The position numbers and the translations under genes are program-made. Positions 42,830-51,812 of a DNA stretch of 64,000 bases are shown in pieces. The DNA comes from JBAIYU01 sp036763085 (GTDB taxonomy: Bacteria; Bacillota; Negativicutes; DSM-1736; Dendrosporobacteraceae). Where the stretch lies: positions 76,950 through 140,949 of the forward strand of contig NZ_JBAIYU010000021.1 of the NCBI RefSeq assembly GCF_036763085.1, given 5' to 3'. Under the pieces are notes generated by a model. The model saw nothing but the letters and a program-made list of their open reading frames with translations, made no database searches and was not told the origin of the DNA. Each line of letters opens with the position of its first letter. The stretch's first letter is position 1.

Positions 42830-43336
42830 ATGAATCCTGTGCCTGATATTATAACAACTGACCTTAAAATACTGTTCATAGGCTTTAATCCTGGCGAGCG
42901 TTCAGCATTGACTGGGTACCATTTCGCCGGACACTCCAATAGATTTTGGAAACTGTTAGCCTTATCTGGGCTGACACCCTGTCAGTTGCGCCCTGAACAA
43001 GACCGCTTATTGCTATCATACGGATATGGAATTTCCAATATCGTTGCCCGTCCAAGCAAGACAGCTGCAGAAATCACCAAAGATGAGTATAAAGAAGGCC
43101 GCACAATCTTACTTGATAAACTACAGCGATATCAGCCTAAAATTGCCTGTTATGTAGGAATTGGTGTGTATAAAGAATTCGCCCAAAGGTCGGTAGTAAA
43201 ATGCGGTATCCAAGATCGCAATATTATCCCCAAAATTACTGATTTTATTGTACCATCTCCTAGCGGATTAAACAGGATTAAATTAGACGATCAGTTGTCA
43301 TATTATCAACAATTATATGGGTTGGTATTTTGTTAA
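42830..43336 (+). CDS. mug: Mismatch-specific uracil/thymine DNA glycosylase (Mug/TDG family)
   Basis: A 168-residue glycosylase that removes U or T from G mismatches. N-terminal active-site motif IGFNPGERSA and the C-terminal VPSPSGLNR loop, which inserts into DNA, are the family hallmarks; AGHSNRFWKLL lies between. The ATG at 42830 follows AAAGGAG; an earlier in-frame start lacks a site. Single gene, divergent from the YgjV-like gene. Confidence 0.9.
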   Translation: MNPVPDIITTDLKILFIGFNPGERSALTGYHFAGHSNRFWKLLALSGLTPCQLRPEQDRLLLSYGYGISNIVARPSKTAAEITKDEYKEGRTILLDKLQRYQPKIACYVGIGVYKEFAQRSVVKCGIQDRNIIPKITDFIVPSPSGLNRIKLDDQLSYYQQLYGLVFC

Positions 43337-43382
43337 ATTAGTTCTATATATTTAAAAATTCTATATTTTAGATAGAATAAAT

Positions 43383-43426
43383 CTTGTATAAACGTACCAA
43401 TACTCTTTGTATAACGTTTATACAAG
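43383..43426 (+). promoter_or_regulatory. 13-bp inverted repeat overlapping the ribosome binding site
   Basis: Perfect arms CTTGTATAAACGT (43383-43395) and ACGTTTATACAAG (43414-43426). The right arm contains the first bases of AAGGAG (43424-43429), so an RNA hairpin would hide the site, or a dimeric repressor could bind DNA here. Confidence 0.6.
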
Positions 43427-43438
43427 GAGTGATATTTT

Positions 43439-43942
43439 ATAATAAATGAACTCCAGGTTTTGACTTACCGATCACCTCGGACAGCACTGCTCTGGTCAGC
43501 AATGCTGCCAGGGCTTGGGCAATTTTACAACAAAGACTATCTTCTAGGTTTATTGCTGCTACTACTGGAATTTTGTGTAAATATTAATTCTAATCTTAAT
43601 TTAGCTATTCATCATACATTAAATCTTAATTTTATTGAGTCTAGTGCAGTAATAAACTACCAATGGCTGCAATTTTACCCAAGTTTATGGACTTATTCAA
43701 TGTGGCAGTCATTCAATAGAGCAATTATCATAAATCACCAATTATTAAGCAATTCTCCTAAAGCCAAGCAAGTATATTATACCAGTTTATTTATTGGTCT
43801 GACAGTTGGTATGCATATTGGCTCAATGGTGTCATTTTTGGGAGCGCCTATCTTAGGTGGGCTAGCACTAGGTAGTGCCTTTGGCATTTTGGGCTATTAC
43901 ATTGATAAATCACACGATAACATTTATATTCAAAAAATATGA
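43439..43942 (+). CDS. Integral membrane protein, apparent ATA start
   Basis: About 167 residues with four or so spans. The segment ALLWSAMLPGLGQFYNKDYLLG resembles the start of TM2-domain proteins, and a glycine-rich last span follows (GAPILGGLALGSAFG). Function unknown. No ATG or GTG starts the frame. AAGGAG (43424-43429) is followed at 9 bases by in-frame ATA (43439); a TTG at 43460 is the first canonical codon but lacks a site at the right distance. A five-codon ORF (ATG at 43446) in another frame overlaps that TTG, so translational coupling is an alternative. Confidence 0.65.
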   Translation: MINELQVLTYRSPRTALLWSAMLPGLGQFYNKDYLLGLLLLLLEFCVNINSNLNLAIHHTLNLNFIESSAVINYQWLQFYPSLWTYSMWQSFNRAIIINHQLLSNSPKAKQVYYTSLFIGLTVGMHIGSMVSFLGAPILGGLALGSAFGILGYYIDKSHDNIYIQKI

Positions 43943-43972
43943 ACCAACAATCTTCAACATATATAACAACAA

Positions 43973-44008
43973 AAATTAGGCTGCTGTCATATGACATCAG
44001 CCTAATTT
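43973..44008. terminator. Terminator-like hairpin between convergent genes
   Basis: Eleven-base arms with a palindromic loop; A-rich before and T-rich after. A second small hairpin (CAACGG/CCGTTG, 44020-44037) lies next to it, just after the stop of the FAD protein gene. Confidence 0.6.
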
Positions 44009-44042
44009 ATTTCTTTACGCAACGGCTTAAACCGTTGCTGAT

Positions 44043-45425
44043 CTATTTTGAAAGACGCTCATTAATTATTCTGGCAACATATACACCGCTTGCACTAGCT
44101 TGAGACAGCCCACGAGTTACCCCCGCACCATCGCCGATCGCAAAAAGATTTGTAATCTCGGTTTCTAGCTGCTTAGTTAGTTTCAAGCGAGAACTATAAA
44201 ATTTGACTTCCACACCGTAAAGTAGTGTGTCATCGTTCGCCATACCTGGTGCAACATTGTTTAATGCATAAATCATCTCGATTATATTATCCAGATGCCG
44301 TTTCGGGAGCACTAAACTTAAATCCCCAGGAGTAGCCTTCAAAGTAGGCTTAGTAAAACTTTGGGCGAGACGATGTTCATTTGTCCTGCGCCCCTTTATT
44401 AAATCCCCAAAGCGCTGTACAAGCACACCACCACCAAGCATATTCGAAAATGATGCAATCCGCTTACCATATTGATGCGGCTCATTGAACGGTTCATTAA
44501 AACGATTGCTTACAAGTAAGGCAAAGTTAGTATTTTTACTGTGCAGCTTTTCATCCCGGTAGCTATGTCCGTTAACTGTTACAATTCCGTCAGTGTTTTC
44601 TGTTACGACATAGCCTTTAGGATTCATACAAAACGTGCGGACTAAATCCCCATATTGTTTTGTGCGATAAATTAGTTTAGCTTCATATACATCGTCAGTT
44701 ATATGCTGAAACACCGTCGCTGGAATTTCCACCCTTACCCCAACGTCAACCTGATTATTAAGAAGGGTTAATCCCATTTCCTTACATTGCCCTGAAAACC
44801 ACTCTGAACCTGCACGTCCAGGGGCTGCAATTACATAACGACAACTTATAGATTTGTCATCACGAATATCTATAGTAAATCCATCTTGTGTTTGATTAAT
44901 TTTGGAAACATGGCGATTGAAAACTAGTGTAATTTTATCTTTTAGATGCTCATATATCAGTTCAAGTATTTTAAGGTTATTTTCTGTACCCAGATGCCTC
45001 ACTCTTGCTTCCAGCAAGTGTAGACCGAAGCCTAAGGCTTGCTTTCCAAGTGGACTGTTTTGAGTACTGAAATACTCAGGCGGTGCCCCATATACCATAT
45101 TAACTTCATCAACATAGTCAATAAGATCTAGAACTTTATCGTCAGGAAGATATTCATTAAGCCAACCGCCAAATTGAGTTGTAAAGTTGTATTTGCCATC
45201 TGAAAAAGCCCCAGCACCGCCAAATCCTCGCATGATGCCGCATGATTTACAGTTAATACAATGCTCCACTTTCTTCTCAGCAATTGGGCATTTACGGCTA
45301 TAAATATCACGGCCTTCTTCAATCATGATCACCGATATTTCAGGGTTTAACTTAACTAATTCATAGGCTGCAAATATACCGGCCGGTCCACCGCCAATTA
45401 TCGCTACATCATATTTTTTTTCCAT
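44043..45425 (-). CDS. FAD-dependent oxidoreductase (COG2509-type)
   Basis: A 460-residue flavoprotein. FAD-binding VAIIGGGPAGIFAAYEL near the start and GDGAGVTRGLSQASASGVYVA near the end are typical. A Cys-rich segment near residues 50-70 (CPIAEKKVEHCINCKSCG) could bind iron-sulfur or a metal, as in this uncharacterised group of predicted dehydrogenases. The reaction is unknown. The ATG at 45425 follows GGGGAG; the frame is open further upstream but without a site. Confidence 0.85.
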   Translation of the reverse strand: MEKKYDVAIIGGGPAGIFAAYELVKLNPEISVIMIEEGRDIYSRKCPIAEKKVEHCINCKSCGIMRGFGGAGAFSDGKYNFTTQFGGWLNEYLPDDKVLDLIDYVDEVNMVYGAPPEYFSTQNSPLGKQALGFGLHLLEARVRHLGTENNLKILELIYEHLKDKITLVFNRHVSKINQTQDGFTIDIRDDKSISCRYVIAAPGRAGSEWFSGQCKEMGLTLLNNQVDVGVRVEIPATVFQHITDDVYEAKLIYRTKQYGDLVRTFCMNPKGYVVTENTDGIVTVNGHSYRDEKLHSKNTNFALLVSNRFNEPFNEPHQYGKRIASFSNMLGGGVLVQRFGDLIKGRRTNEHRLAQSFTKPTLKATPGDLSLVLPKRHLDNIIEMIYALNNVAPGMANDDTLLYGVEVKFYSSRLKLTKQLETEITNLFAIGDGAGVTRGLSQASASGVYVARIINERLSK

Positions 45426-45673
45426 TCCGATTCTCCCCTTTGCAATTAACAGCGCTTCGTCAAAATTGCCAAAGTTATTATATATCATTAGACAAAGTTT
45501 TCCTAGCTAATTCTCTATTATTATCCATCAATAAGTGATTCGTATTCGCAATTTCTCTCCCAAAACCGATATCTAGTAAAGAACCATGGCTTTCGCCTAA
45601 CCTTAGTGATAGCGCAAGTCTATACTCACCACTTATGCATATAAGAAAGAATATAATTTCTTATCGCATAAAA

Positions 45674-45699
45674 AAGCCGTCTGCCAGCACAGACGGCTT
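45674..45699 (-). terminator. Terminator of the ArsB/NhaD-type permease gene
   Basis: Ten-base GC-rich arms with a 6-base loop, followed on the minus strand by TTTTT. Confidence 0.8.
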
Positions 45700-45703
45700 A
45701 ATC

Positions 45704-46993
45704 TCAGATAAGATAGAACAAGTAAATATAAATGCTTGAGATAATTATCGATAATATCATCAATGGAAACGCTATTTTTAAATATTTAACAAAGGAAATG
45801 GGATGTCCTTCTTGAGCTGCCATGCCAGCTACAACAACGTTAGCACTAGCACCAACCAGCGTTCCGTTACCGCCCAAACAAGCTCCTAGTGACAAGCTCC
45901 ACCACAGAGGTTCAAGATTTGTTATGCCCATCCGACTCATTTCTTTTATCATAGGAATCATTGTTGCAACAAATGGGATATTATCAATAAAGGCCGAGGC
46001 AATTGCACTCATCCATAATATTAACATTGCAGTTGCTGTTAGATTACCAGCTGTTAGTTCTATAGCCTTCTGGGCCATCATGGCAATAACACCTGTTTCG
46101 ACTAGTCCAGCAACTAAAATAAACAATCCGGCGAAGAAGAATATTGCCAACCATTCAATCTTACGTAAGACATGTTCAAGTTCATGTTCATTTCTAGCAT
46201 GCGTAATTAACAAAAGCAGACTGGCACCTGTTAGCGCAGCGGTCGCTGACTCGAGATGCAGCATATTATGAGTCATAAATAAACCAATAGTCAGTATAAT
46301 GACAGCTAAACATTTCTTCAGCAGTTTCGGATTTTTTATTTGCTTATTTTCATCAAGATCCATTACCTGCATTCGGAGTTCATCTGTTGTTACTAGCTGT
46401 TTACGGTAAATTAATACAAGGAGAGCCATAGTCACAATGAAAATTACTACACAAACCAGGGCTAAATTATTCACAAAAGCCATAAAATCAAGTTCCTTAA
46501 CAGCACTTCCAATCATGATATTGGGCGGATCCCCTATTAGAGTAGCAGTACCGCCAATATTTGATGCTATTATCTGAGCTACTAAGTAAGGTATTGGACG
46601 TACTTTAAGCTGCGCAGTTATACTAAAAGTTACTGGGACTGTCAAAAGGACGGTAGTCACGTTGTCGAGGAGCGCCGAACATACTGCTGTTATTGAGCTA
46701 AGTACAACTAATAGCTTTATTGGGTCACCATTAACCTTCTTAGCTGCCCATATCGCCAAATATCTAAAGAGTCCTGTTTCACTTGTAATATTTACAATGA
46801 TCATCATACCAATAAGTAAGCCTATGGTATTAAAATCAATATGAGCTATTGCGGTTTCTTGGGATATAATACCCATTAAAATCATAGTAATGCCGCCGGC
46901 AAGAGCAATTATTGTACGATGAATTTTTTCTGACACAATAACTGTGTAAGCTAGCACGAAAATACTTATCGCTAAAAGTGCATTGTTTTCCAT
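45704..46993 (-). CDS. ArsB/NhaD-type ion transporter
   Basis: A 429-residue membrane protein with about eleven spans, ArsB/NhaD branch of the ion transporter superfamily. Signatures DNVTTVLLTVPV, NIGGTATLIGDPPNIMIG in the first half and FIDNIPFVATMIPM, LGGNGTLVGASANVV in the second are typical inverted repeats. Sodium/proton exchange or anion transport are both possible; no arsenic genes are near. The ATG follows AAGGGATGG. Monocistronic. Confidence 0.88.
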   Translation of the reverse strand: MENNALLAISIFVLAYTVIVSEKIHRTIIALAGGITMILMGIISQETAIAHIDFNTIGLLIGMMIIVNITSETGLFRYLAIWAAKKVNGDPIKLLVVLSSITAVCSALLDNVTTVLLTVPVTFSITAQLKVRPIPYLVAQIIASNIGGTATLIGDPPNIMIGSAVKELDFMAFVNNLALVCVVIFIVTMALLVLIYRKQLVTTDELRMQVMDLDENKQIKNPKLLKKCLAVIILTIGLFMTHNMLHLESATAALTGASLLLLITHARNEHELEHVLRKIEWLAIFFFAGLFILVAGLVETGVIAMMAQKAIELTAGNLTATAMLILWMSAIASAFIDNIPFVATMIPMIKEMSRMGITNLEPLWWSLSLGACLGGNGTLVGASANVVVAGMAAQEGHPISFVKYLKIAFPLMILSIIISSIYIYLFYLI

Positions 46994-47109
46994 ATACCCA
47001 TCCCTTCTTCCAGATAAAATCAATACAACAATATTAATAATACCTTATTTTAACAGAAAGGTATATCCAAAATTTAGTATCACTCTTAGTTATATATGGT
47101 TAATCACAC

Positions 47110-47137
47110 AAAAAAGCACTCCTCAGAGTGCTTTTTT
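47110..47137. terminator. Terminator of the CotF-like gene
   Basis: Twelve-base arms (A-rich start, T-rich end) with a CTCA loop, between two leftward genes; usable on either strand. Confidence 0.85.
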
Positions 47138-47146
47138 GTAAATTTA

Positions 47147-47683
47147 TTATTGTACGTTATACATGCCTTGGTTTTGCATGTATTGAAAAAGTCCTTCACC
47201 ATGCTGCTGTTCTTCTTTTTGGATATGATTAAGTACTTGTCTGATTTGAGGATCAGCGAATTCAAATATCGCTGTATCGTAGGCCCCAGAGACGTACTTT
47301 TCAGTCATCAGCATATCACTGCACAGTGCAGCATCACTTTGGCTAAAGGCAGTTTGGGAAGTAGTGTTATTGGAAGCATTTGCAGCTGAAGACTGCATAT
47401 TTCCTTGTTGCTGTCCCTTTTGACTTTGCTGTCCTTGTTGTCCTTGCTGCCCTTGTTGCTGACCCTGCTGACCTTGTTGGATATTAGGAACTTGTCCGCT
47501 CAAAATTTGATTTATGGTGTTAAGATGACTTTGTTCCGACTGAGCAAAAGAGTTAAATAGCTGCTTCAATTCTGAACTTTGAGCTTGGCTTGCATATGAT
47601 TGGTATTTCTGAATACAAACCTGCTCATGGTTTTTTTGATCATTAAGTAGCATTCTTTCCTTCTGTGATAAGTTTACTGACAT
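47147..47683 (-). CDS. CotF-like spore coat protein with Gln-rich linker
   Basis: A 178-residue protein with a ferritin-like CotF domain split in two: helices at about 8-62 (LNDQKNHEQVCIQKYQSYA) and about 115-170 (DMLMTEKYVSGAYDTAIFEF, IQKEEQQHGEGLFQYMQ). Between them residues about 68-95 are nearly all Gln and Gly in GQQ repeats. CotF proteins are in the coat of Bacillus spores and common in clostridia. The ATG follows GGAGGTGG. The GQQ codons make an internal DNA repeat that could vary in length. Confidence 0.85.
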   Translation of the reverse strand: MSVNLSQKERMLLNDQKNHEQVCIQKYQSYASQAQSSELKQLFNSFAQSEQSHLNTINQILSGQVPNIQQGQQGQQQGQQGQQGQQSQKGQQQGNMQSSAANASNNTTSQTAFSQSDAALCSDMLMTEKYVSGAYDTAIFEFADPQIRQVLNHIQKEEQQHGEGLFQYMQNQGMYNVQ

Positions 47684-47843
47684 GTAAATCCACCTCCGGT
47701 AGCTAGTTTTTCCTGGTTTTTGGTAGGCTATTCACCAAATTACCTATTATTTGTTAGCTATAGATATGTTTAATATCATTGGGTAAAATAAAGTAGATAC
47801 TTAACCAGTTATATACGATCTAAAATATTGATGGGGTGATAAG

Positions 47844-48236
47844 GTGGACTATAATTTAGTACTTGGTATGAAAGCTGAAAAAAACGAAAAAGTGACCGAA
47901 AGGAATACTGCAATTAGCTACGGAAGCGGAGGCGTTGCTGTATATGCAACACCAGCTATGATTGGACTGATGGAAGGAACTAGCCTAGCAGCTGTAGATC
48001 CTCATCTACCAGAGGGTATGGCTACTGTCGGAACAAGTATAAGCGTAAACCATATTGCTGCAACACCTATCGGAATAGAAGTTCGAGCTCTAGCCGAACT
48101 AACAGAAATAGACGGCAAAAAATTAACCTTTCGTATCGAGGCATACGATGAAAAAGAAAAAATTGGTGAGGGAACTCACCAACGTTATATCATCGAACTG
48201 GAAAAGTTTTTAGCACGAACTCAAAGCAAAAAATAA
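47844..48236 (+). CDS. FlK-like hotdog thioesterase
   Basis: A 130-residue single hotdog domain like fluoroacetyl-CoA thioesterase FlK. It shows the family's GSGGVAVYATPAMIGLMEGT helix (Thr and Glu are catalytic in FlK), GTSISVNHIAATPIG with the His, and an IGEGTHQRYII end. Anaerobes carry many such proteins and the acyl-CoA substrate is unknown. Start is GTG; GGGGTGATAA lies before it. Confidence 0.88.
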   Translation: MDYNLVLGMKAEKNEKVTERNTAISYGSGGVAVYATPAMIGLMEGTSLAAVDPHLPEGMATVGTSISVNHIAATPIGIEVRALAELTEIDGKKLTFRIEAYDEKEKIGEGTHQRYIIELEKFLARTQSKK

Positions 48237-48257
48237 CATTTCGTCTCTAAGACCTAT

Positions 48258-48383
48258 TACTTAGGCTGTTGAGAAAGGTTCATTTGCTAGGCGCACCGCA
48301 AAACCCATTGCTTGCGTACTGCGGTCGTACGCAAGCAATGGGTTTGAGGTTGAGCGACGCAAATGAGCCTTTATCGACGGCTA
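48258..48383. mobile_element. MITE-like palindromic element
   Basis: A 126-base palindrome-like unit. The core has perfect 19-base arms (48301-48319, 48327-48345) around a 7-base loop. The outer arms match with a few differences: GTTGAGAAAGGTTCATTTGC on the left against GTCGATAAAGGCTCATTTGC from the complement of the right. TAG...CTA ends. No coding potential. It fills the gap between two convergent genes and could also end transcription of both. Confidence 0.6.
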
Positions 48384-48385
48384 CT

Positions 48386-48691
48386 TTATTTATCTTTTGA
48401 CTTAGCAGGTACTGCTGTTAAAGTTACTTGACTTCCTTGCCGAGACACTTTTATATTGTAATCAACTATACCCTGTTTATAGAGGTCAAGCTTAATATCT
48501 AGAAGCGCCTTGCCTACTTTTTCCTGAAGCTCAGGAGTCAAAAAAGCTGTAGCAAGGTTTTCTTTTTGCTCTTTTTTGTTTGGCTTAATTTCTTTTTCAC
48601 TTTCATTGAATATATCGTTTTCAAAGGTTGTTTTTTCCTTAAATCCTACCATCATCGCACTATCACTTAAGTTTTTCGGTATTTTTGCCAT
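48386..48691 (-). CDS. Hypothetical protein (101 aa)
   Basis: Unrecognised. N-terminal half charged and probably disordered (EKEIKPNKKEQKENL); C-terminal half could form a helix plus two strands (LLDIKLDLYKQGIVDYNIKV, GSQVTLTAVPAK). No signal peptide or membrane span. A GGTGATATTTT stretch precedes the ATG. Its stop touches the palindromic element. Confidence 0.65.
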   Translation of the reverse strand: MAKIPKNLSDSAMMVGFKEKTTFENDIFNESEKEIKPNKKEQKENLATAFLTPELQEKVGKALLDIKLDLYKQGIVDYNIKVSRQGSQVTLTAVPAKSKDK

Positions 48692-48783
48692 AAAATATCA
48701 CCTGCTCGTCATTAAAATAAAATGAATAACATTATGAGGACACTTACAAACAGTTGCAGTTGTCCTCATAACATGAATGACCA

Positions 48784-50460
48784 TTAGCCTTTTTGAGTTT
48801 TAGCCCAAGAATCACGCAGACCTACTACACGGTTAAATACCGGTTTGCCTGGTTCAGTATCGTTATCAACACAAAAGTATCCTTGTCTCAAAAATTGATA
48901 ACGATTTCCAAGTTTAGCGTCTACAAGGCTCGGTTCAGCCATGGCATTATCTATAGTCTCCAGTGAATTTTTATTTAAGGCATCGATGAAGTCATCACTC
49001 TCCTGCTCGTTATCCTCTAGCAGCAGATAGTCATAAAGTCTTACTTCGGCAGATATTGCATGCTTAGCAGAAACCCAATGAAGTGTCCCTTTAACCTTCC
49101 TTCCACTGTTAGCACCACCGCTTTTGGTCTCAGGATCATAACTGCAGCGCAGCTCAATAAAGTTGCCACTCTCATCCTTTATTATATCTTCACATTTTAT
49201 AATATAAGCATGTTTTAGGCGAACTTCCTGTCCAGGTGCTAGTCGGAAGAATTTTTTTGGAGGATTCTCCATAAAATCATCTTGCTCAATATATATTTCA
49301 CGCGAAAAAGGTATCGTTCTATTTCCCATTTCAGGTTTTTCTGGATTATTTTCGGCAATTAGATCTTCTGTCTGATTTTCCGGGTAGTTTTCAATAACAA
49401 TTTTTAATGGTTTTATTACTACCATAGCCCTATTCGCTCTGGCATTTAGATCTTCTCTTATACAGTGCTCCAGCATTGCAATGTCCACAGTGCTATTGCT
49501 TTTTGCTATACCGATTCGATCACAAAAATCCCTTATTGCCTCAGGAGTGTATCCGCGACGACGCAATCCAGAAATAGTAGGCATTCTCGGATCATCCCAG
49601 CCTCTTACATGTCCGCCCTCAACTAATAGACGCAGCTTACGTTTACTCATTACCGTATTATTCAAATTAAGTCTTGCAAATTCGATTTGCTGTGGACGCG
49701 GAACTTCAAACTTGCACGCTTCCAGTACCCAATCGTATAGCGGTCGATGATCTTCAAACTCCAGAGTGCATATAGAATGGGTAATATTCTCAAGAGCATC
49801 AGAAATTGGATGAGCATAATCATACATTGGATAAATACACCATTCATCACCTGTTCGATGATGCTCTGCATGAGATATTCTATACAATACTGGGTCACGC
49901 ATATTAAGATTCGGTGAAGACATATCAATCTTCGCTCTCAATACTCGCGCACCATCGGGGAACTCGCCTGCTCTCATCCGTTTAAATAAATCTAAATTTT
50001 CTTCGACTGATCTAGAGCGGTAGGGGCTTTCCTTACCTGGCTCTGTAAGAGTTCCGCGATATTCTCTCATCTCTTGAGCAGTTAAGTCACATACATAGGC
50101 ATGTCCATTTTTTATAAGTTCTAAGGCTAGCTCATAAAGCTTACCAAAATAGTCGGAAGCATAATACATCCTGTCTTCCCAATCAAAACCCAGCCATTTA
50201 ACATCTTCCTGTATTGACTCTACATACTCTACGTCTTCTTTTACTGGATTTGTATCATCGAAACGAAGATTACAAATGCCGCTGTATTGTCGTGCTAAGC
50301 CGAAATTCAGACATATCGATTTAGCATGGCCAATATGCAGATACCCATTTGGCTCTGGCGGAAACCTCGTATGTACTTTATTTCCGTATTTTTGATTACG
50401 AAAATCTTCCTCAATAATATTTTGAATAAAATTCGAAGCTATAGTAGGATTTGTCGACAT
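48784..50460 (-). CDS. glnS: Glutaminyl-tRNA synthetase
   Basis: A 558-residue class I synthetase. The HIGH motif is in PEPNGYLHIGHAKS and the KMSKS equivalent is VMSKRK. The two anticodon-binding beta barrels fill the C-terminal third. Length matches E. coli GlnRS. Most Firmicutes lack this enzyme and make Gln-tRNA by amidation (GatCAB), so its presence fits Negativicutes and old gene transfer. A tRNA-Gln (TTG) gene is in the cluster at 63.7 kb. Confidence 0.96.
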   Translation of the reverse strand: MSTNPTIASNFIQNIIEEDFRNQKYGNKVHTRFPPEPNGYLHIGHAKSICLNFGLARQYSGICNLRFDDTNPVKEDVEYVESIQEDVKWLGFDWEDRMYYASDYFGKLYELALELIKNGHAYVCDLTAQEMREYRGTLTEPGKESPYRSRSVEENLDLFKRMRAGEFPDGARVLRAKIDMSSPNLNMRDPVLYRISHAEHHRTGDEWCIYPMYDYAHPISDALENITHSICTLEFEDHRPLYDWVLEACKFEVPRPQQIEFARLNLNNTVMSKRKLRLLVEGGHVRGWDDPRMPTISGLRRRGYTPEAIRDFCDRIGIAKSNSTVDIAMLEHCIREDLNARANRAMVVIKPLKIVIENYPENQTEDLIAENNPEKPEMGNRTIPFSREIYIEQDDFMENPPKKFFRLAPGQEVRLKHAYIIKCEDIIKDESGNFIELRCSYDPETKSGGANSGRKVKGTLHWVSAKHAISAEVRLYDYLLLEDNEQESDDFIDALNKNSLETIDNAMAEPSLVDAKLGNRYQFLRQGYFCVDNDTEPGKPVFNRVVGLRDSWAKTQKG

Positions 50461-50646
50461 AGTTCCAGGCTCCTTCTTATATATTTAAAACGCTCTAACA
50501 AAATTGTCATTATCGGATAAAATGGCATTATTCGTCATTGATGCTTATCTTTCCTGCTAAATTAAACAACTTATGCCTATTATGGCAAATTATAGCTCAT
50601 CTTAACACAAAAATTTCTTATATTAAAAGTAAAATTCGCCCTGACA

Positions 50647-51399
50647 TTAATAGCTCTTTTTAAATGCTTTTACTTTCATAAATTCTTTTAACCTTGAAGC
50701 AGCATACCTAAGCTTCTCATTATCAGGTAAAGTTTTCAAAATTTCATCTACGTAGCCTTCTTTTATGATTTGCTTCATAGTCCACGAATAATTTATATCA
50801 TAAATCCAGGATAAGCGAATCAATTTCCGATCATCTGCTGTTTTCATACAAGAGTAATCACATTGCTCACCTGTTAGCAAGCTTTTGGCAAATATTTCAC
50901 TATAACCCTGGCCATCTGAATAAATTAGTGTTGGTGCCAACACTCGAAAAATATCAAGTTTGTCGGCATCACGAACAATCCTTGCAAAAAGCTGTTGTCT
51001 CGGTGAAGCATTAGCAGGAATGGAAATAGCATTATGATTGCCGATCGAAAAAGTTAAACATTCCCTATCCTCCGGTACTAAAAGCTGAATTAAATCTAAA
51101 TTTTTAATTTCGCTTAGCCCCAGCAGCGCATGATTCTCAGATTTGCTATCCCTAAAGGTACGGTAGATATAATATTGTTTAAATCGTCCTATGTCGTGCA
51201 ACAATCCTATTATTTCAGCCAATTGTTGATCACCTTGAGAAAGCCCCAATTCGCTTGCTAGCCTTATACTATTTTGTGCTACTTTAATGGTATGAGTTTC
51301 TTTTAATACTATGTTCTCCTGAATATCCCTATCCTCTGAGTAATAAGAACTTACATATCCATGAAACCATTTATATAAATTTCCCATGAGTACATTCAT
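50647..51399 (-). CDS. HD-domain hydrolase
   Basis: A 250-residue HD-superfamily protein. Metal ligands are visible as an early His in KETHTIKVAQ, then GLLHDIGRFKQY (HD pair), ENHALLG, and a later Asp in RIVRDADKLD. HD proteins of this kind are phosphohydrolases of nucleotides or second messengers; the substrate is unknown. Start ATG with GGATGTGG upstream. Monocistronic. Confidence 0.82.
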   Translation of the reverse strand: MNVLMGNLYKWFHGYVSSYYSEDRDIQENIVLKETHTIKVAQNSIRLASELGLSQGDQQLAEIIGLLHDIGRFKQYYIYRTFRDSKSENHALLGLSEIKNLDLIQLLVPEDRECLTFSIGNHNAISIPANASPRQQLFARIVRDADKLDIFRVLAPTLIYSDGQGYSEIFAKSLLTGEQCDYSCMKTADDRKLIRLSWIYDINYSWTMKQIIKEGYVDEILKTLPDNEKLRYAASRLKEFMKVKAFKKSY

Positions 51400-51604
51400 T
51401 TTGCCACATCCATGTAATAAATTAATTAATGTATTTACAATTATGACTATTATTATTAAAACCCTCTGTTAATTTTCGCCAGAAACCAAATCATTTAAAC
51501 TCTATATTGATTATTTAACACTATCTTAATTTTTCTCTAACATAATAATAAATTAATAACTATATACTGTAATCATAAGTTAACTAACGATAGGAGGAAT
51601 AATT

Positions 51605-51730
51605 TTGGACAATTACCCTCTTTTTAGTCATATCTTTAAATTAGCTGATGATCTTGCCAAAGCAAGTGCATTGTTTCAGGCCAACTGGAAACCTACAACT
51701 GCAGCTATATACAAGAGAAAACATAAGTAG
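51605..51730 (+). CDS. Small ORF of 41 codons with strong ribosome binding site
   Basis: TTG start 7 bases after AGGAGG, then 41 codons to TAG. The product (MDNYPLFSHIFKLADDLAKA... then ANWKPTTAAIYKRKHK) has an amphipathic helix and a basic tail. A strong hairpin terminator follows at 51763-51804. The site, codon content and terminator make a real gene likely. Function unknown; a spore or stress peptide would be a guess. Confidence 0.6.
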   Translation: MDNYPLFSHIFKLADDLAKASALFQANWKPTTAAIYKRKHK

Positions 51731-51762
51731 CTTTCTTATTCAGTTTTGTTGCCTATTAACTG

Positions 51763-51804
51763 AAATAATCGGAGGAAGCCTGAAATGGCTTCCTCCGATT
51801 ATTT
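51763..51804. terminator. Bidirectional terminator
   Basis: Perfect 18-base arms with a 6-base loop, A-rich left and T-rich right, between the 41-codon gene and the convergent GlsB-like gene. Confidence 0.9.
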
Positions 51805-51812
51805 TATTATCT

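Noticed and set aside
48258..48383. CRISPR-like palindromes
   Set aside because: Single unit without regularly spaced repeats or spacers; no cas genes in the window.
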